A stretch of 64,000 nt of DNA from Cardiobacterium valvarum (GCF_900460955.1 NZ_UFUW01000001.1:372001-436000), one strand, 5' to 3'. Positions 27,210 to 36,319 are shown, counted from the first letter of the stretch. The notes: a model not told the origin generated them from the sequence alone. Program-made: numbers and translations.

Positions 27210-27800
27210 TCAGTGTTTTTGTCGAGTTCGCTGTGGCAGGAGCGGCTTTTGCAGGTGTTCGTAGCGGTGCCCGCTCAGGATGCGGCTGCCGACAGGCCGG
27301 TAGCCATGGCGCAGATAGAGGCGGCGTGCGGCAGGGTTGGCTTCGTCCACGTTCAGGCCGATACGCTGTTTGCCAGCGGCGAGTGCTTGGGGGGGGAGGG
27401 CATCCAGAAGTGCGGTACCAATGCCACGCCCTCGGTAGGTAGGGGCGACGGCGATGGTGTCCAAATACCATTCGTCGGGGTAGCTTTCGGGCTCAGTGAA
27501 GAGGCGCAGCGTGGTATCAAGGTGGCTCTGTTGCAGGGCAGTGGTGAAAGGCAGGTCAACCAGTGGTTCTACTTCGCTGGGGTAGCCGAAAGCGGCACCT
27601 GCGATGCGGCCATCAATGGTTTTGACGATGGCGCGTGCGTAGCCATAACGGTATTCCGCCGCCTGGATAGCGGTAGTGAGCAGGCTGCGTGTGGTTTCGA
27701 TACCGTGGGTGGCGAGGAAGGGCAGCTCCATCGCTTCCAGCACATGCAGGATGAGTGGGGCGAGAGCGGCGGCGTCATCCGCACGGGCGGGGCGGATCAT
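27210..27800 (-). CDS. GNAT-family acetyltransferase
   Basis: 196 aa. The acetyl-CoA signature is YRGRGIGTALLDAL, preceded by WYLDTIAVAPT and followed by NPAARRLYLRHGYRPVG, all standard GNAT blocks. The start overlaps the stop of the DUF896 gene by 4 nt, so it is co-translated with it. Substrate unknown. The ~190 bases between this gene's end and the IS4-type copy show no gene I can support. Confidence 0.87.
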   Translation of the reverse strand: MIRPARADDAAALAPLILHVLEAMELPFLATHGIETTRSLLTTAIQAAEYRYGYARAIVKTIDGRIAGAAFGYPSEVEPLVDLPFTTALQQSHLDTTLRLFTEPESYPDEWYLDTIAVAPTYRGRGIGTALLDALPPQALAAGKQRIGLNVDEANPAARRLYLRHGYRPVGSRILSGHRYEHLQKPLLPQRTRQKH

Positions 27801-28030
27801 TGCGGGTTTTGTTTGGCAGCTTGAGCGGCGCGCAGTTTCTGCGGGGTGACGTCGTTGCCTTCGCTGTCAACGATGCGGGTGATGAGCAGGTTATTATCTA
27901 TCTGACCGCGAATGGCGGCGAGGTATTCGCGCCGTAACACGTCGCGTTCGGCAAGTTCGTCGGCGGTGAGGGGGCGGGTTTTGGCGATGGCAGCGAGTTC
28001 GTTGATGCGTGTCAGGGAGGGGATGGTCAT
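27797..28030 (-). CDS. DUF896 (YnzC-like) small protein
   Basis: 77 aa: SLTRINELAAIAKTRPLTADELAERDVLRREYLAAIRGQIDNNLLITRIVDSEGNDVTPQKL. The LTxxExxEqxxLRxEYLxxxR helix pair and the EGNDVTPxKL tail are diagnostic of DUF896. The family is best known from Firmicutes (for example YneB-YnzC SOS-linked proteins), so its presence here is notable. Molecular function is unknown. Coupled to the GNAT gene. Confidence 0.85.
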   Translation of the reverse strand: MTIPSLTRINELAAIAKTRPLTADELAERDVLRREYLAAIRGQIDNNLLITRIVDSEGNDVTPQKLRAAQAAKQNPQ

Positions 28031-28133
28031 GATTTTCTCTTTTGGTTAAACGCGGTCGCTGTGGTTATGGTGGCGGGGGTGGATTTTGCAAGGCAGCAGC
28101 CGTCAAGCGGGATGGCGTTGCAGTTGTGTGCAC

Positions 28134-28832
28134 TCAATCTTCTTGTCGCAGGTAGCGCACCCAGTAGAGGGTGGCGGCGATGACGCCGACTGGCATGGCG
28201 ATGAGGTTGAGTAGGGGAACGGTAGTCATGAGGCTGACTCCGCTGCCGTAGGCAAGGCTGTTGCCGCGTTGTTGTCGCAGGCGGCGACGCTGTTCGCGGA
28301 AGGGGATGCCGTTGTTCGCCATCGGGTAGTCGAGGTATTGCAGTGCGGCGCACCAGGCGGCGTAGGCAAACCAGAGCACGGGTGCCAGTGGAGGCAGGAT
28401 GAGGGCGAGGATGAGGGTGGGGACGGCGAGGGTGAGAAAGTACAGCGCTTTGTGGATTTCTTGTACGAGGCTCGCGAGGATGTCACGCCACAGCGGTTGT
28501 ACCGGCGGTTCAGGTTCGCCGCGCTCGGCTTTTTCGACGACGGCAGCGAGCAGGCTGTTGAATGGGGCGGCAATGAGGTTTGCCATCAGCGCAAAGGTGG
28601 CGTAGGTGAGGATGAGCAGGGTGAGGCCGATAAGTGGGTAGAGCAGCCAATCCAGCCACGCCAGCCAGTCGGGCAGGAAACGGTCGATGAGAGTGGTGCT
28701 GTAATGCCAAGCGGCGTAGCTGCCGGCGGTGAAGAGGATGATGTTGACCGCAAGCGGCAGCAGGATGTAGCGGCGGATGCCCGGGCGGAAGAGCCAGGTG
28801 AAGGCTTCCGCCAGGCAGTGCAGTGCCTTCAT
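28134..28832 (-). CDS. cysZ: CysZ-family sulfate transporter/EI24 protein
   Basis: 232 aa with about four long hydrophobic segments (YILLPLAVNIILFTAGSYAAW and the NLIAAPFNSLLAAVVE block). LIAAPFNSLLAE is the CysZ hallmark. CysZ imports sulfate for cysteine synthesis in E. coli. The start overlaps the oxyR stop by ATGA, so it is translationally coupled to the peroxide regulator. The gap to the DUF896 gene holds one degenerate 25-bp repeat unit. Confidence 0.88.
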   Translation of the reverse strand: MKALHCLAEAFTWLFRPGIRRYILLPLAVNIILFTAGSYAAWHYSTTLIDRFLPDWLAWLDWLLYPLIGLTLLILTYATFALMANLIAAPFNSLLAAVVEKAERGEPEPPVQPLWRDILASLVQEIHKALYFLTLAVPTLILALILPPLAPVLWFAYAAWCAALQYLDYPMANNGIPFREQRRRLRQQRGNSLAYGSGVSLMTTVPLLNLIAMPVGVIAATLYWVRYLRQED

Positions 28833-29746
28833 GCGACGGGGACGGAGGCGCGGATGTTGTTCAGCACGTCGCGGAAGAGGCCCATCAGGGCTTCGAGTTC
28901 GACGGTGCGCGGGTAGTTCGGACGGGTGACGAGGGCAAGGCGGCGGTGCGGTGCAGGCACATCCAGTGGAACGGTGTGGATATCCGGCAGGGGGCGCAGT
29001 GAGGGCAGCGCCATTTCCGGGACGAGGGTCAGACCCATGTCGTTTACCACCATTTGTACGAGGGTATTCAGGCTGGCTTCGCGGAAGCTGTGCGGGCTGA
29101 TTTCGTTGCGGAATTTGCAGATTTCCACGATGTGGTCTTTGAGACAGTGACCATCGCCAAGGAGGAGTAGGGTATTGTCGCCGCGCAGTTGTTTGGCGGT
29201 GATTTTTGTCTGTTTGCTGAGCGGGTGGTTGCAGTGCAAGACGACGTAGAAGCGCTCGCTGCCGATTTCAAAAGTATTGAGACCGGGGGTGTCGTAGGGC
29301 AGGGCGATGAGGGCGGCGTCCAGCATGCCGTGATGCACAGCGCTGACCAGGCGTTCACTCACGTCTTCGCGGATGTTCATCTCGAATTTGGGATAGGCCT
29401 TGTGGATGACGGGCAAGGCCTGCGGCAGGAAGAAGGGAGCGATGGTCGGGATGAAACCGATAGCCATTGGGAAGTAGAGAGTTTCGTGGCTGGCATGGGC
29501 CTGTTCGACCAGTTGCTGTGCATCAAGATAGATTTTCTCGGCACGGCGCAGCAGTTCTTCGCCGATGGGGGTGATAACGACCTGTTTGTTATTGCGTTCA
29601 AAGACGATAACGCCGAGGTTCTTTTCCATTTCGGCAATACCAAGCGAAAGCGCGGATTGGGAGATGTTGCATTCCTCGGCAGCGCGTTTGAAATGCTTGT
29701 GGCGGGCGACGGCGAGGGCGAACTGGATTTGGCGGAGAGTAATCAT
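28829..29746 (-). CDS. oxyR: Peroxide-sensing LysR regulator OxyR
   Basis: 305 aa. N-terminal winged helix (HKHFKRAAEECNISQSALSLGIAEMEKNLGV) and LysR effector domain. The redox pair is present: LGDGHCLKDHIVEICKF has two Cys separated by eight residues, as in Cys199/Cys208 of E. coli OxyR. It is divergent from ahpC, its classical target. The intergenic region (29747-29904) is the likely binding site, though I could not align a full four-part OxyR motif by eye. Confidence 0.93.
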   Translation of the reverse strand: MITLRQIQFALAVARHKHFKRAAEECNISQSALSLGIAEMEKNLGVIVFERNNKQVVITPIGEELLRRAEKIYLDAQQLVEQAHASHETLYFPMAIGFIPTIAPFFLPQALPVIHKAYPKFEMNIREDVSERLVSAVHHGMLDAALIALPYDTPGLNTFEIGSERFYVVLHCNHPLSKQTKITAKQLRGDNTLLLLGDGHCLKDHIVEICKFRNEISPHSFREASLNTLVQMVVNDMGLTLVPEMALPSLRPLPDIHTVPLDVPAPHRRLALVTRPNYPRTVELEALMGLFRDVLNNIRASVPVA

Positions 29747-29844
29747 TTGATGTTTACCTAAACAAATTGTTCATCGATTATACATAAAGAAAATAAAAGG
29801 TAAATATTACAGCCTGCACGTCTTTTCAAATGTTTGGCGGATTT

Positions 29845-29850
29845 TATAAT
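29845..29850 (+). promoter_or_regulatory. -10 box of the ahpC promoter
   Basis: A perfect TATAAT 55 nt before the ahpC ATG. The -35 position (around 29822) is poor. That fits a promoter needing an activator such as OxyR, encoded just upstream on the other strand. Confidence 0.55.
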
Positions 29851-29904
29851 GGCGCGCGTTGCCGCAATTGACGGTTTCAATCATTCCACAATACGAGGTT
29901 TTCC

Positions 29905-30468
29905 ATGTCCATTATCAACCGCAGCATCCCCGATTTTTCCGTACAGGCTTTCCACAACGGTGAATTCAAAACCGTGACCAGTGATAGCGTCAAAGGCAAA
30001 TGGTCTATCTTCCTCTTCTACCCGGCGGACTTCACCTTCGTCTGCCCGACCGAGCTCGAAGACATGGCCAAACACTATGACGAACTGCAAGCGCTCGGCG
30101 TGGAAGTCTATGCCGTGTCTTGCGACACTCACTTTACCCACAAGGCCTGGCATGACCACAGCCCGGCCATCAGTGGCATCAAATACCCGATGCTTGGCGA
30201 CCCGACCGGCGTGCTCGCGCGCGGCTTCGATGTGATGATTGAAGAAGAGGGCCTCGCTTATCGCGGCACCTTCCTCGCCGATCCGGAAGGCAAAATCAAA
30301 GTTGCCGAAATCCACGACAATGGCATTGGTCGCAGCGCCAAAGACATGGTGCGCAAAGTCAAAGCCGCCCAATACGTTGCCCAGCACGACGGCGAAGTCT
30401 GCCCGGCTGCCTGGGAAGCGGGACAAGAAACACTGAAACCCAGCCTCGATTTAGTCGGCAAAATTTAA
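29905..30468 (+). CDS. ahpC: Alkyl hydroperoxide reductase, peroxiredoxin subunit
   Basis: 187 aa, the typical 2-Cys peroxiredoxin. The peroxidatic Cys is in FYPADFTFVCPTEL, the resolving Cys in GEVCPAAW, and GEVCPA-W-GxxTLKPS closes the C-terminus. It reduces H2O2 and organic peroxides with AhpF. GAGG lies before the ATG. ahpF follows after a gap with an internal hairpin, suggesting unequal expression of the two subunits. Confidence 0.97.
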   Translation: MSIINRSIPDFSVQAFHNGEFKTVTSDSVKGKWSIFLFYPADFTFVCPTELEDMAKHYDELQALGVEVYAVSCDTHFTHKAWHDHSPAISGIKYPMLGDPTGVLARGFDVMIEEEGLAYRGTFLADPEGKIKVAEIHDNGIGRSAKDMVRKVKAAQYVAQHDGEVCPAAWEAGQETLKPSLDLVGKI

Positions 30469-30493
30469 CGACTAGTGCTCGATAACACGACAG

Positions 30494-30514
30494 ACAGCGC
30501 CTGCGGGCGCTGTT
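30494..30514 (+). terminator. Attenuator-like hairpin between ahpC and ahpF
   Basis: ACAGCGCC-tgcg-GGCGCTGT followed by TT only. Probably a partial terminator or mRNA-stability hairpin reducing ahpF relative to ahpC. A single degenerate 25-bp repeat unit (CCGCCAAGCGAGATAACCAC) follows at about 30530. Confidence 0.55.
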
Positions 30515-30584
30515 TCCATATCTGGGGAACCGCCAAGCGAGATAACCACGCGGTTTTCCCCAAACCACAAACAAAAGGAACCCC

Positions 30585-32144
30585 ATGCAACTCGACCAAG
30601 CCATGCTGGACGCCGTCCGCCAGCACATGAACATCCTCAACCGCGACATCACCCTTGTTCTCGCTCCAGGCGCACATGAAAAACGTGACGAGCTCAAAAC
30701 CTTCCTCGCACAAATCGTCGCTACCTCGCCACGATTGCACCTTGAAGAGGCCGCTGACCCCACACTCGCCACCCCTATCAGCTTTACCCTGCGCGCCGAT
30801 GGTACGGATACCGGCATCATCTTCACCGGTATCCCCGGCGGTCACGAATTCACCTCGCTCATCCTTGCCATCCTGCAAGCGGGCGGCAGTGCACTCAAAC
30901 TTGATGACAGCATTCAGGCGCTCATCCGCAGTATCCAGCAGCCGCTGCACTTCACCACCTATATCTCGCTTTCCTGCCACAACTGCCCGGACGTAGTGCA
31001 GACCCTCAACCAGTTCGCCCTGCTCAACCCGCATATCCGCAGTGAAATGATTGATGGCGGCCTTTTTCAGGAGGAAATCGAAGCGCACAACATCCAGGGT
31101 GTACCCGCCGTATACCTGAACGGCGAAAGCTTTGCCAACGGCAAAATCGACACTGCCCGCCTTGTCGAAAAACTGCTCGAACAACATCCCGGACTCGCGC
31201 AAAGCGCTGCACCCGCGCAAGCCCTGCCACTGCAAGACGTGGTTGTCATCGGCGGTGGCCCGGCAGGTTCATCCGCCGCCATCTACGCCGCGCGCAAAGG
31301 CCTCAGCGTCACCGTCGTTGCCGACCGCATCGGCGGCCAGGTTAAAGATACGATGGACATCGAAAACCTCATCTCGGTGCCGAAAACCACGGGCCCCGAA
31401 CTCGCGGGCAAACTGCACAGCCATCTTGCTGCTTACCCCATCACCATCCGCGAAAACCTCAGCGTGAAAAGCATCGCGACTGGCGACAAAATCCATAAAA
31501 TCACCCTCAATACCGGTGAGACCATCGAAACCCGTACCCTTATCGTGGCAAGCGGCGCGAAATGGCGCGAACTCGGCATTCCCGGTGAAAAAGAAAACAT
31601 CGGCAACGGCGTCGCCTTCTGCCCGCACTGTGATGGCCCCTTCTTCAAAAACAAAGATATCGCCGTTATCGGTGGCGGTAATTCCGGTGTTGAGGCCGCA
31701 CTGGACCTGGCCGGCATCGTCAAAAGCGTGACCCTGATGGAATTCATGCCCGAACTCAAAGCGGACAAAGTGCTGGTCGAACAACTCGGCAAACGCGACA
31801 ACATCCGCGTTATCACCAACGCCGCCGCGCAGGAAATCGCGACCGAAGGCGGCAAAGTGAGCCACATCCGCTACACTGACCGTACGGATGGCGCCGTGCA
31901 CGACCTGCCACTGCAAGGCGTTTTCGTACAAATTGGCCTGGTGCCGAACAGCGACTTCCTTGGTGACGCCGTTGAGCGCACCCGCTTCGGCGAAATCGTC
32001 ATCAACGCCAAAGGCGAAACCAATGTGTCGGGCATCTTCGCGGCAGGCGACGTTACCACCGTGCCGTACAAGCAAATCATCGTAGCGATGGGCGAGGGCG
32101 CGAAAGCAGCACTCTCAGCGTTCGACTACCTTATCCGTCAGTAA
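30585..32144 (+). CDS. ahpF: Alkyl hydroperoxide reductase, flavoprotein subunit
   Basis: 519 aa, full length. The N-terminal tandem thioredoxin-fold domain has the CHNC redox pair (SCHNCPD) near residue 130. The C-terminal thioredoxin-reductase-like part has [17 protein letters not shown] (FAD), CPHCDGPF (active disulfide), [14 protein letters not shown] (NADH) and the final [14 protein letters not shown]. It passes electrons from NADH to AhpC. Confidence 0.97.
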   Translation: MQLDQAMLDAVRQHMNILNRDITLVLAPGAHEKRDELKTFLAQIVATSPRLHLEEAADPTLATPISFTLRADGTDTGIIFTGIPGGHEFTSLILAILQAGGSALKLDDSIQALIRSIQQPLHFTTYISLSCHNCPDVVQTLNQFALLNPHIRSEMIDGGLFQEEIEAHNIQGVPAVYLNGESFANGKIDTARLVEKLLEQHPGLAQSAAPAQALPLQDVVVIGGGPAGSSAAIYAARKGLSVTVVADRIGGQVKDTMDIENLISVPKTTGPELAGKLHSHLAAYPITIRENLSVKSIATGDKIHKITLNTGETIETRTLIVASGAKWRELGIPGEKENIGNGVAFCPHCDGPFFKNKDIAVIGGGNSGVEAALDLAGIVKSVTLMEFMPELKADKVLVEQLGKRDNIRVITNAAAQEIATEGGKVSHIRYTDRTDGAVHDLPLQGVFVQIGLVPNSDFLGDAVERTRFGEIVINAKGETNVSGIFAAGDVTTVPYKQIIVAMGEGAKAALSAFDYLIRQ

Positions 32145-32166
32145 CGCCGCATTTGTGGTAATCACG

Positions 32167-32197
32167 AAAAGGCAGGCCGCGCGCCTGCCTTTTTTGC
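32167..32197 (+). terminator. Terminator after ahpF
   Basis: AAAAGGCAGGC-cgc-GCGCCTGCCTTTTTT, a strong GC hairpin with a T run. Confidence 0.9.
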
Positions 32198-32229
32198 GCC
32201 CGCAAGGGCGGGACGGTCGCCGGGACAAG

Positions 32230-32335
32230 GCCAGTAACCACGCCGCTTGACGAATCCGGCAATTACGCCATTTGATGGGGCCAGTGTTTACGCCGCTTAG
32301 CGGGGGCAATATTTATATCCCACTTGGCAGCGCTG
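32230..32335 (-). repeat. Four units of the 25-bp intergenic repeat
   Basis: Cores ACGCCGCTTG, ACGCCATTTG, ACGCCGCTTA and TATCCCACTTGG begin at 32240, 32265, 32290 and about 32315, spaced 25 bp, in reverse orientation relative to the 5.9-kb array. Confidence 0.8.
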
Positions 32336-32397
32336 ATTCCCGTCTGTTTCGCAGTTGAGTCATGCACGCAGCATATACCAACGCAGATTCGCTTACT

Positions 32398-32416
32398 AAT
32401 GATTGGAATTATCATT
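32398..32416. promoter_or_regulatory. Fur-like palindrome upstream of norB
   Basis: AATGATTGGAATTATCATT: outer arms AATGAT/ATCATT are perfect inverted repeats, and ATTATCA matches a full Fur half-site. It lies ~130 nt before norB. Candidate only. Confidence 0.4.
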
Positions 32417-32452
32417 CGAAAACGGGGGAAAGCTAAAAAAATCCAATCGACC

Positions 32453-32466
32453 CTGACCTTTATCAA
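32453..32466. promoter_or_regulatory. FNR/Dnr-type box upstream of norB
   Basis: CTGACCTTTATCAA resembles TTGAT-N4-ATCAA (one perfect half-site). It is 80 nt before the ATG, a reasonable place for an oxygen- or NO-responsive Crp/Fnr activator of norB. Confidence 0.5.
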
Positions 32467-32545
32467 TGGCCGCCGCATTACCCCTTTGTGAAAATGTCTT
32501 CATTACGGCAACCGCCGTAAGCACCATTCAACAAGAGGTAAAAAT

Positions 32546-34882
32546 ATGAAAGAATTCAAACGAATGTGGATTGTGCTCGGTCTGATTACGATCGGCTCGT
32601 TCATCCTGCTCGGTTACTTTGGTAAAGAAGTCTATAACGAAAAACCACCTATCCCGACAGCCTTCGTTGATGAAGACGGTAAAACCCTCTTCACCGAAGA
32701 CGACATCATGGCCGGGCAATCTGCCTGGCAATCCATCGGCGGTATGTCAGTCGGTACCGTTTGGGGACACGGTGCCTATCAGGCCCCGGACTGGACGGCC
32801 GATTGGATTCACCGCGAAGTGCTCGGCTGGCTTGAACAACAGGCGCAGCGCGAATTTGGCAAATCCTATGCCGATTTAAGTGAACGTGATCAGGCCACCC
32901 TGCACTACGATGCGCAGCAGGCTTTCCGTAAGAACACTTATAACAAGGAAACTGGCAAGGTAACCCTCTCTGCCGACCGGGTGCGTTCTATCGAAGCCGT
33001 AGCCGCGTATTACGACAAACTGTTCAGCGATGATCCGTCCCTGCACAAACTGCGCGAAGCCTACGCGATGAAGGAAAATACCCTGCCGAAAGCGGAAAGC
33101 CGCGCCAAGCTCAACGCCTTCTTCTTCTGGTCAGCTTGGGCCGCTTCTACCAATCGCCCCGACCAGAATGTCACCTATACCAACAACTGGCCGCATGAAC
33201 CTCTGATCGGTAATCAGCCGACCGCCGAAAACGTCATTTGGTCCATTATCTCCGTCGTTACTCTCATCTTCGGCATCGGCTGCGTCATCTGGATCTGGGC
33301 CTTCTTCACTCACCACGAACACGAAGAACCGGCCGTTCCCGCGCGCGATCCGCTGACCCTGGTCAAACTCACCCCGTCACAAAAAGCGCTGGGCAAATAC
33401 CTGCTCATTGTTGCTGCCCTCTTCTTCGTACAAGTCATGCTCGGCGGCTTCACCGCGCACTACACCGTCGAAGGGCAGGACTTCTACGGCATCCCGGTCG
33501 CCGACTGGCTGCCGTACAGTCTGACCCGCACCTGGCACATCCAGTCCGCCATCTTCTGGATCGCGACCGGCTTCTTGGCAGGCGGCCTCTTTCTTGTACC
33601 CATCATCAACGGCGGCAAAGACCCGAAATTCCAGAAACTCGGCGTTGACCTGCTCTTTTGGGCACTCATCATCGTCGTTGCCGGTTCCTTCCTCGGCCAG
33701 TTCGTGGCGCTGAAAGGCTGGATGAACGAAAAACTGAACTTCTGGCTCGGGCACCAGGGCTACGAATTTGTCGAAATCGGCCGCCTCTGGCAAATTGCCC
33801 TCTTCGCCGGTCTCGTCTTTTGGCTCATCCTCATGCTGCGCGGCATCTGGGCCGCCTTCAAAGCCCCCGGCGACAAAAGCCTGCTCATCCTCTTTACCCT
33901 TGCCGCTGCTGCCATCGGCCTCTTCTATGCCCCGGCGCTGTTCTATGGCGAACACACCCACATCTCCGTCATGGAATACTGGCGCTGGTGGGTGGTGCAT
34001 CTCTGGGTAGAAGGTTTCTTTGAAGTCTTTGCGACCAGTGCCGTCGGCTTCATCTTCTACAACCTCGGTATGGTCAGCAAACGTGCCGCCACCGCTGCCG
34101 CACTGCTTGCCGCGATGATGTTCCTCATCGGCGGTATCCCTGGCACCTTCCACCATATCTACTTCGCCGGCACCACCACGCCGATCATGGCTGTGGGCGC
34201 GCTCTTCTCGGCGCTGGAAGTCGTACCGCTTGTCCTATTGGGCTACGAAGCCTTTGATAACTGGACGGCGCAGCACAAAGCCGACTGGATGAAACCGATG
34301 CGCTGGCCGCTGACCTTCTTCATCGCCGTCTCCTTCTGGAACATGCTCGGCGCGGGCGTCTTCGGCTTCCTCATTAACCCGCCGATCTCGCTCTACTACC
34401 TGCAAGGACTGAATACCACGCCGAACCACGGTCACGCTGCCCTCTTCGGTGTCTATGGTTTCCTCGCCCTTGGTTTCACCCTGATGGTGCTGCGTTACAT
34501 CCGCCCGACCATGAAATGGAATGAAAAACTGATGTTCACCGCCTTCTGGTCAATGAACCTCGGTCTCATCCTGATGCTCTTCACCAGCCTGCTGCCGATC
34601 GGCATCATCCAGGCGAACGCCACCATCAACGAAGGCTTGTGGTGGGCACGCAGTGCGGAATTCATCGAACAGAACCCGATTATTCACACCCTGCGCTGGT
34701 TCCGCACCGTCGGCGACGTGGTCTTCATCCTCGGTGCAGTCGCCTTCGGCGCGCAAATCGTCAAAGGCTTGCTGCACCGCGAAGGCGGTGATGCCCCGGC
34801 CGGCAAAACCGAAACCCCGGTAGTACCTGCCGTTGCAGAAACCGCACCAGCAGTTACGATCACAGAAACCATCAACAGCTAA
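32546..34882 (+). CDS. norB: Quinol-dependent nitric oxide reductase (qNOR)
   Basis: 778 aa. An N-terminal membrane anchor and a ~200-residue periplasmic domain (GKTLFTEDDIMAGQSAWQSIGGMSVGTVWGHGAYQAPDW) are fused to a 12-helix haem-copper oxidase-like core. This is the single-subunit quinol form, and no NorC partner gene is nearby. Core histidine regions such as HTHISVMEYWRWWVVHLWVEGFFEVF and GGIPGTFHHIYF are present. It reduces NO to N2O at the inner membrane using quinol. AAGAGG precedes the ATG. Used for NO detoxification or denitrification. Confidence 0.95.
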   Translation: MKEFKRMWIVLGLITIGSFILLGYFGKEVYNEKPPIPTAFVDEDGKTLFTEDDIMAGQSAWQSIGGMSVGTVWGHGAYQAPDWTADWIHREVLGWLEQQAQREFGKSYADLSERDQATLHYDAQQAFRKNTYNKETGKVTLSADRVRSIEAVAAYYDKLFSDDPSLHKLREAYAMKENTLPKAESRAKLNAFFFWSAWAASTNRPDQNVTYTNNWPHEPLIGNQPTAENVIWSIISVVTLIFGIGCVIWIWAFFTHHEHEEPAVPARDPLTLVKLTPSQKALGKYLLIVAALFFVQVMLGGFTAHYTVEGQDFYGIPVADWLPYSLTRTWHIQSAIFWIATGFLAGGLFLVPIINGGKDPKFQKLGVDLLFWALIIVVAGSFLGQFVALKGWMNEKLNFWLGHQGYEFVEIGRLWQIALFAGLVFWLILMLRGIWAAFKAPGDKSLLILFTLAAAAIGLFYAPALFYGEHTHISVMEYWRWWVVHLWVEGFFEVFATSAVGFIFYNLGMVSKRAATAAALLAAMMFLIGGIPGTFHHIYFAGTTTPIMAVGALFSALEVVPLVLLGYEAFDNWTAQHKADWMKPMRWPLTFFIAVSFWNMLGAGVFGFLINPPISLYYLQGLNTTPNHGHAALFGVYGFLALGFTLMVLRYIRPTMKWNEKLMFTAFWSMNLGLILMLFTSLLPIGIIQANATINEGLWWARSAEFIEQNPIIHTLRWFRTVGDVVFILGAVAFGAQIVKGLLHREGGDAPAGKTETPVVPAVAETAPAVTITETINS

Positions 34883-34896
34883 TCTGATAGCAGCGA

Positions 34897-34929
34897 AACA
34901 AAACCCGGCCTTGAGCCGGGTTTTGTTGT
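34897..34929. terminator. Terminator after norB
   Basis: AACAAAACCCGGC-cttga-GCCGGGTTTTGTT, a near-perfect inverted repeat with A and T flanks that can act in both directions. Confidence 0.9.
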
Positions 34930-34935
34930 GTCCGC

Positions 34936-35184
34936 TCAGACGTGAAGGTGATGATGAAGCTGCTGTGCAGCTGCGCCACTCAGTTCCAAGTGGTCGCCAC
35001 GATGTGGTAGCCCGCCATCTGCCGGGATGTCGGTGTGGATGAGATATCCAGCATGCGGAGTGAAGTGACGTCTGGTGAATATTGCTCGCTTTCGGCGGGA
35101 GAGAACAGACACGACCAATTGGTCAAACCGCCGTAGCCACGTAAAGCGTATGATGAGCGCGATTTTGATGGTTTGGGCGATCAT
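34936..35184 (-). CDS. Small hypothetical ORF (tentative)
   Basis: 82 codons ending HHHLHV on the minus strand between norB and rsmD. The C-terminal part (HAGYLIHTDIPADGGLPHRGDHLELSGAAAQQLHHHL) looks protein-like, while the N-terminal part is basic and unremarkable. No ribosome site precedes the ATG, and I recognise no family. It could be a real small gene, a remnant of a larger one, or noncoding. The 270-bp gap has no other candidate. Confidence 0.3.
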   Translation of the reverse strand: MIAQTIKIALIIRFTWLRRFDQLVVSVLSRRKRAIFTRRHFTPHAGYLIHTDIPADGGLPHRGDHLELSGAAAQQLHHHLHV

Positions 35185-35204
35185 TTTTTTATACAGGAGG
35201 AGCC

Positions 35205-35768
35205 ATGAAGATGGTGGAAAGCAAGATCCGCATTATCGGCGGCAAACTCCGCGGACGGCGGATTGCCGTACCGGAGCGTGAAGGATTACGGCCGACGCCG
35301 GATCGCGTGCGTGAGACGGTCTTTAACTGGTTACAGTGGGAAATCAGCGGAGCCTATGTACTTGATGCCTTCGCCGGCAGCGGGGCGCTGGGGCTGGAAG
35401 CGTTATCGCGCGGTGCGGCGAGCGTATTATTCGTCGAACGTGAGGCGGATGCGGTAGCTCGCCTGCGTGCGTTGCTGACCGAGTGGCAGGAGCCACATGC
35501 CCGCGTACAGCAGGGTGATGCACTGCGTCTTGCCCCGAGTACGCGTTATGACGTGATTTTCCTTGATCCGCCGTTTGCTGACGGTGTGCACGAACAGGCG
35601 CTTTCCCATTTTTTGCATGACGGCTGGCTGAAACCACATGGCAAGGTGTATGTGGAAATACCGTTTAAGCATGGGGAATTGCCGTTGCCTGCCGGTTGGG
35701 GCTGGCACAAACAGGGTAGGGCAGGGCGTGTCTATTTCGGCCTGCTGCGGCGCGAGGCGGCGGCATGA
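35205..35768 (+). CDS. rsmD: 16S rRNA (guanine966-N2)-methyltransferase
   Basis: 187 aa. KIRIIGGKLRGRRIAVPEREGLRPTPDRVRETVFNWL is the RsmD N-terminus, DAFAGSGALGLEALSRGA the SAM site and DVIFLDPPFADG the N-methyltransferase DPPF motif. It methylates G966 during 30S maturation. AGGAGG lies ahead of the ATG. It overlaps coaD by 4 nt, the common rsmD-coaD pair. Confidence 0.95.
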   Translation: MKMVESKIRIIGGKLRGRRIAVPEREGLRPTPDRVRETVFNWLQWEISGAYVLDAFAGSGALGLEALSRGAASVLFVEREADAVARLRALLTEWQEPHARVQQGDALRLAPSTRYDVIFLDPPFADGVHEQALSHFLHDGWLKPHGKVYVEIPFKHGELPLPAGWGWHKQGRAGRVYFGLLRREAAA

Positions 35769-36262
35769 GACGGATCGGGATTTATCCAGGGACATTCGAT
35801 CCCGTGACGCGCGGGCATGAAGATATCATCCGCCGCGCGGGGGCGCTGTGTGACCGCCTTTACGTCGCCGTCGCCCAAGGGCACCACAAGCAATCGCTGT
35901 TTTCGCTGGAAGATCGGCTGGATTTGATGCGCACTGTCTGCGCCGATTTGCACGGGAATGGTGAAGTGATACCGGTCGCATTTGACGGATTGCTGGTGGA
36001 TGCCTGCCGGCAATACAGGGCTTCTCTAATTATTCGCGGCATTCGCAGCGTCGCCGATTATGAATACGAGCATCAATTGTCGGGTATGAATCGCCATCTC
36101 TTGCCTGGCGTCGAGACGGTTTTCTTGATTACCACCGACCGTTATAGTTTCGTGTCCTCCAGTCTGATTCGTGAAACGGCACGCCTTGGCGGTGATGTCG
36201 GTGAACTGGTACACCCGTATGTTAAAAATTTTTTAACGGTTAAGATTTGTAAGGATTGTTAA
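35765..36262 (+). CDS. coaD: Phosphopantetheine adenylyltransferase
   Basis: 165 aa. The nucleotidyltransferase site is in RIGIYPGTFDPVTRGHEDII (TxGH-type motif), with RGIRSVADYEYEHQLSGMNRHLLPGVETVFL and SSSLIRETA following as in CoaD. It makes dephospho-CoA from 4'-phosphopantetheine and ATP. Coupled to rsmD by ATGA overlap. Confidence 0.97.
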   Translation: MRRIGIYPGTFDPVTRGHEDIIRRAGALCDRLYVAVAQGHHKQSLFSLEDRLDLMRTVCADLHGNGEVIPVAFDGLLVDACRQYRASLIIRGIRSVADYEYEHQLSGMNRHLLPGVETVFLITTDRYSFVSSSLIRETARLGGDVGELVHPYVKNFLTVKICKDC

Positions 36263-36276
36263 AGATTGTGTATATT
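36247..36276 (+). promoter_or_regulatory. Promoter of the small lipoprotein gene
   Basis: TTGTAA (36247-36252), an 18-nt spacer and TATATT (36271-36276), ~44 nt before the ATG. It overlaps the end of coaD. Confidence 0.5.
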
Positions 36277-36319
36277 AACGCCTGTCATTTTGACGTTAAC
36301 AACTTTTAGGAGTTCATAT

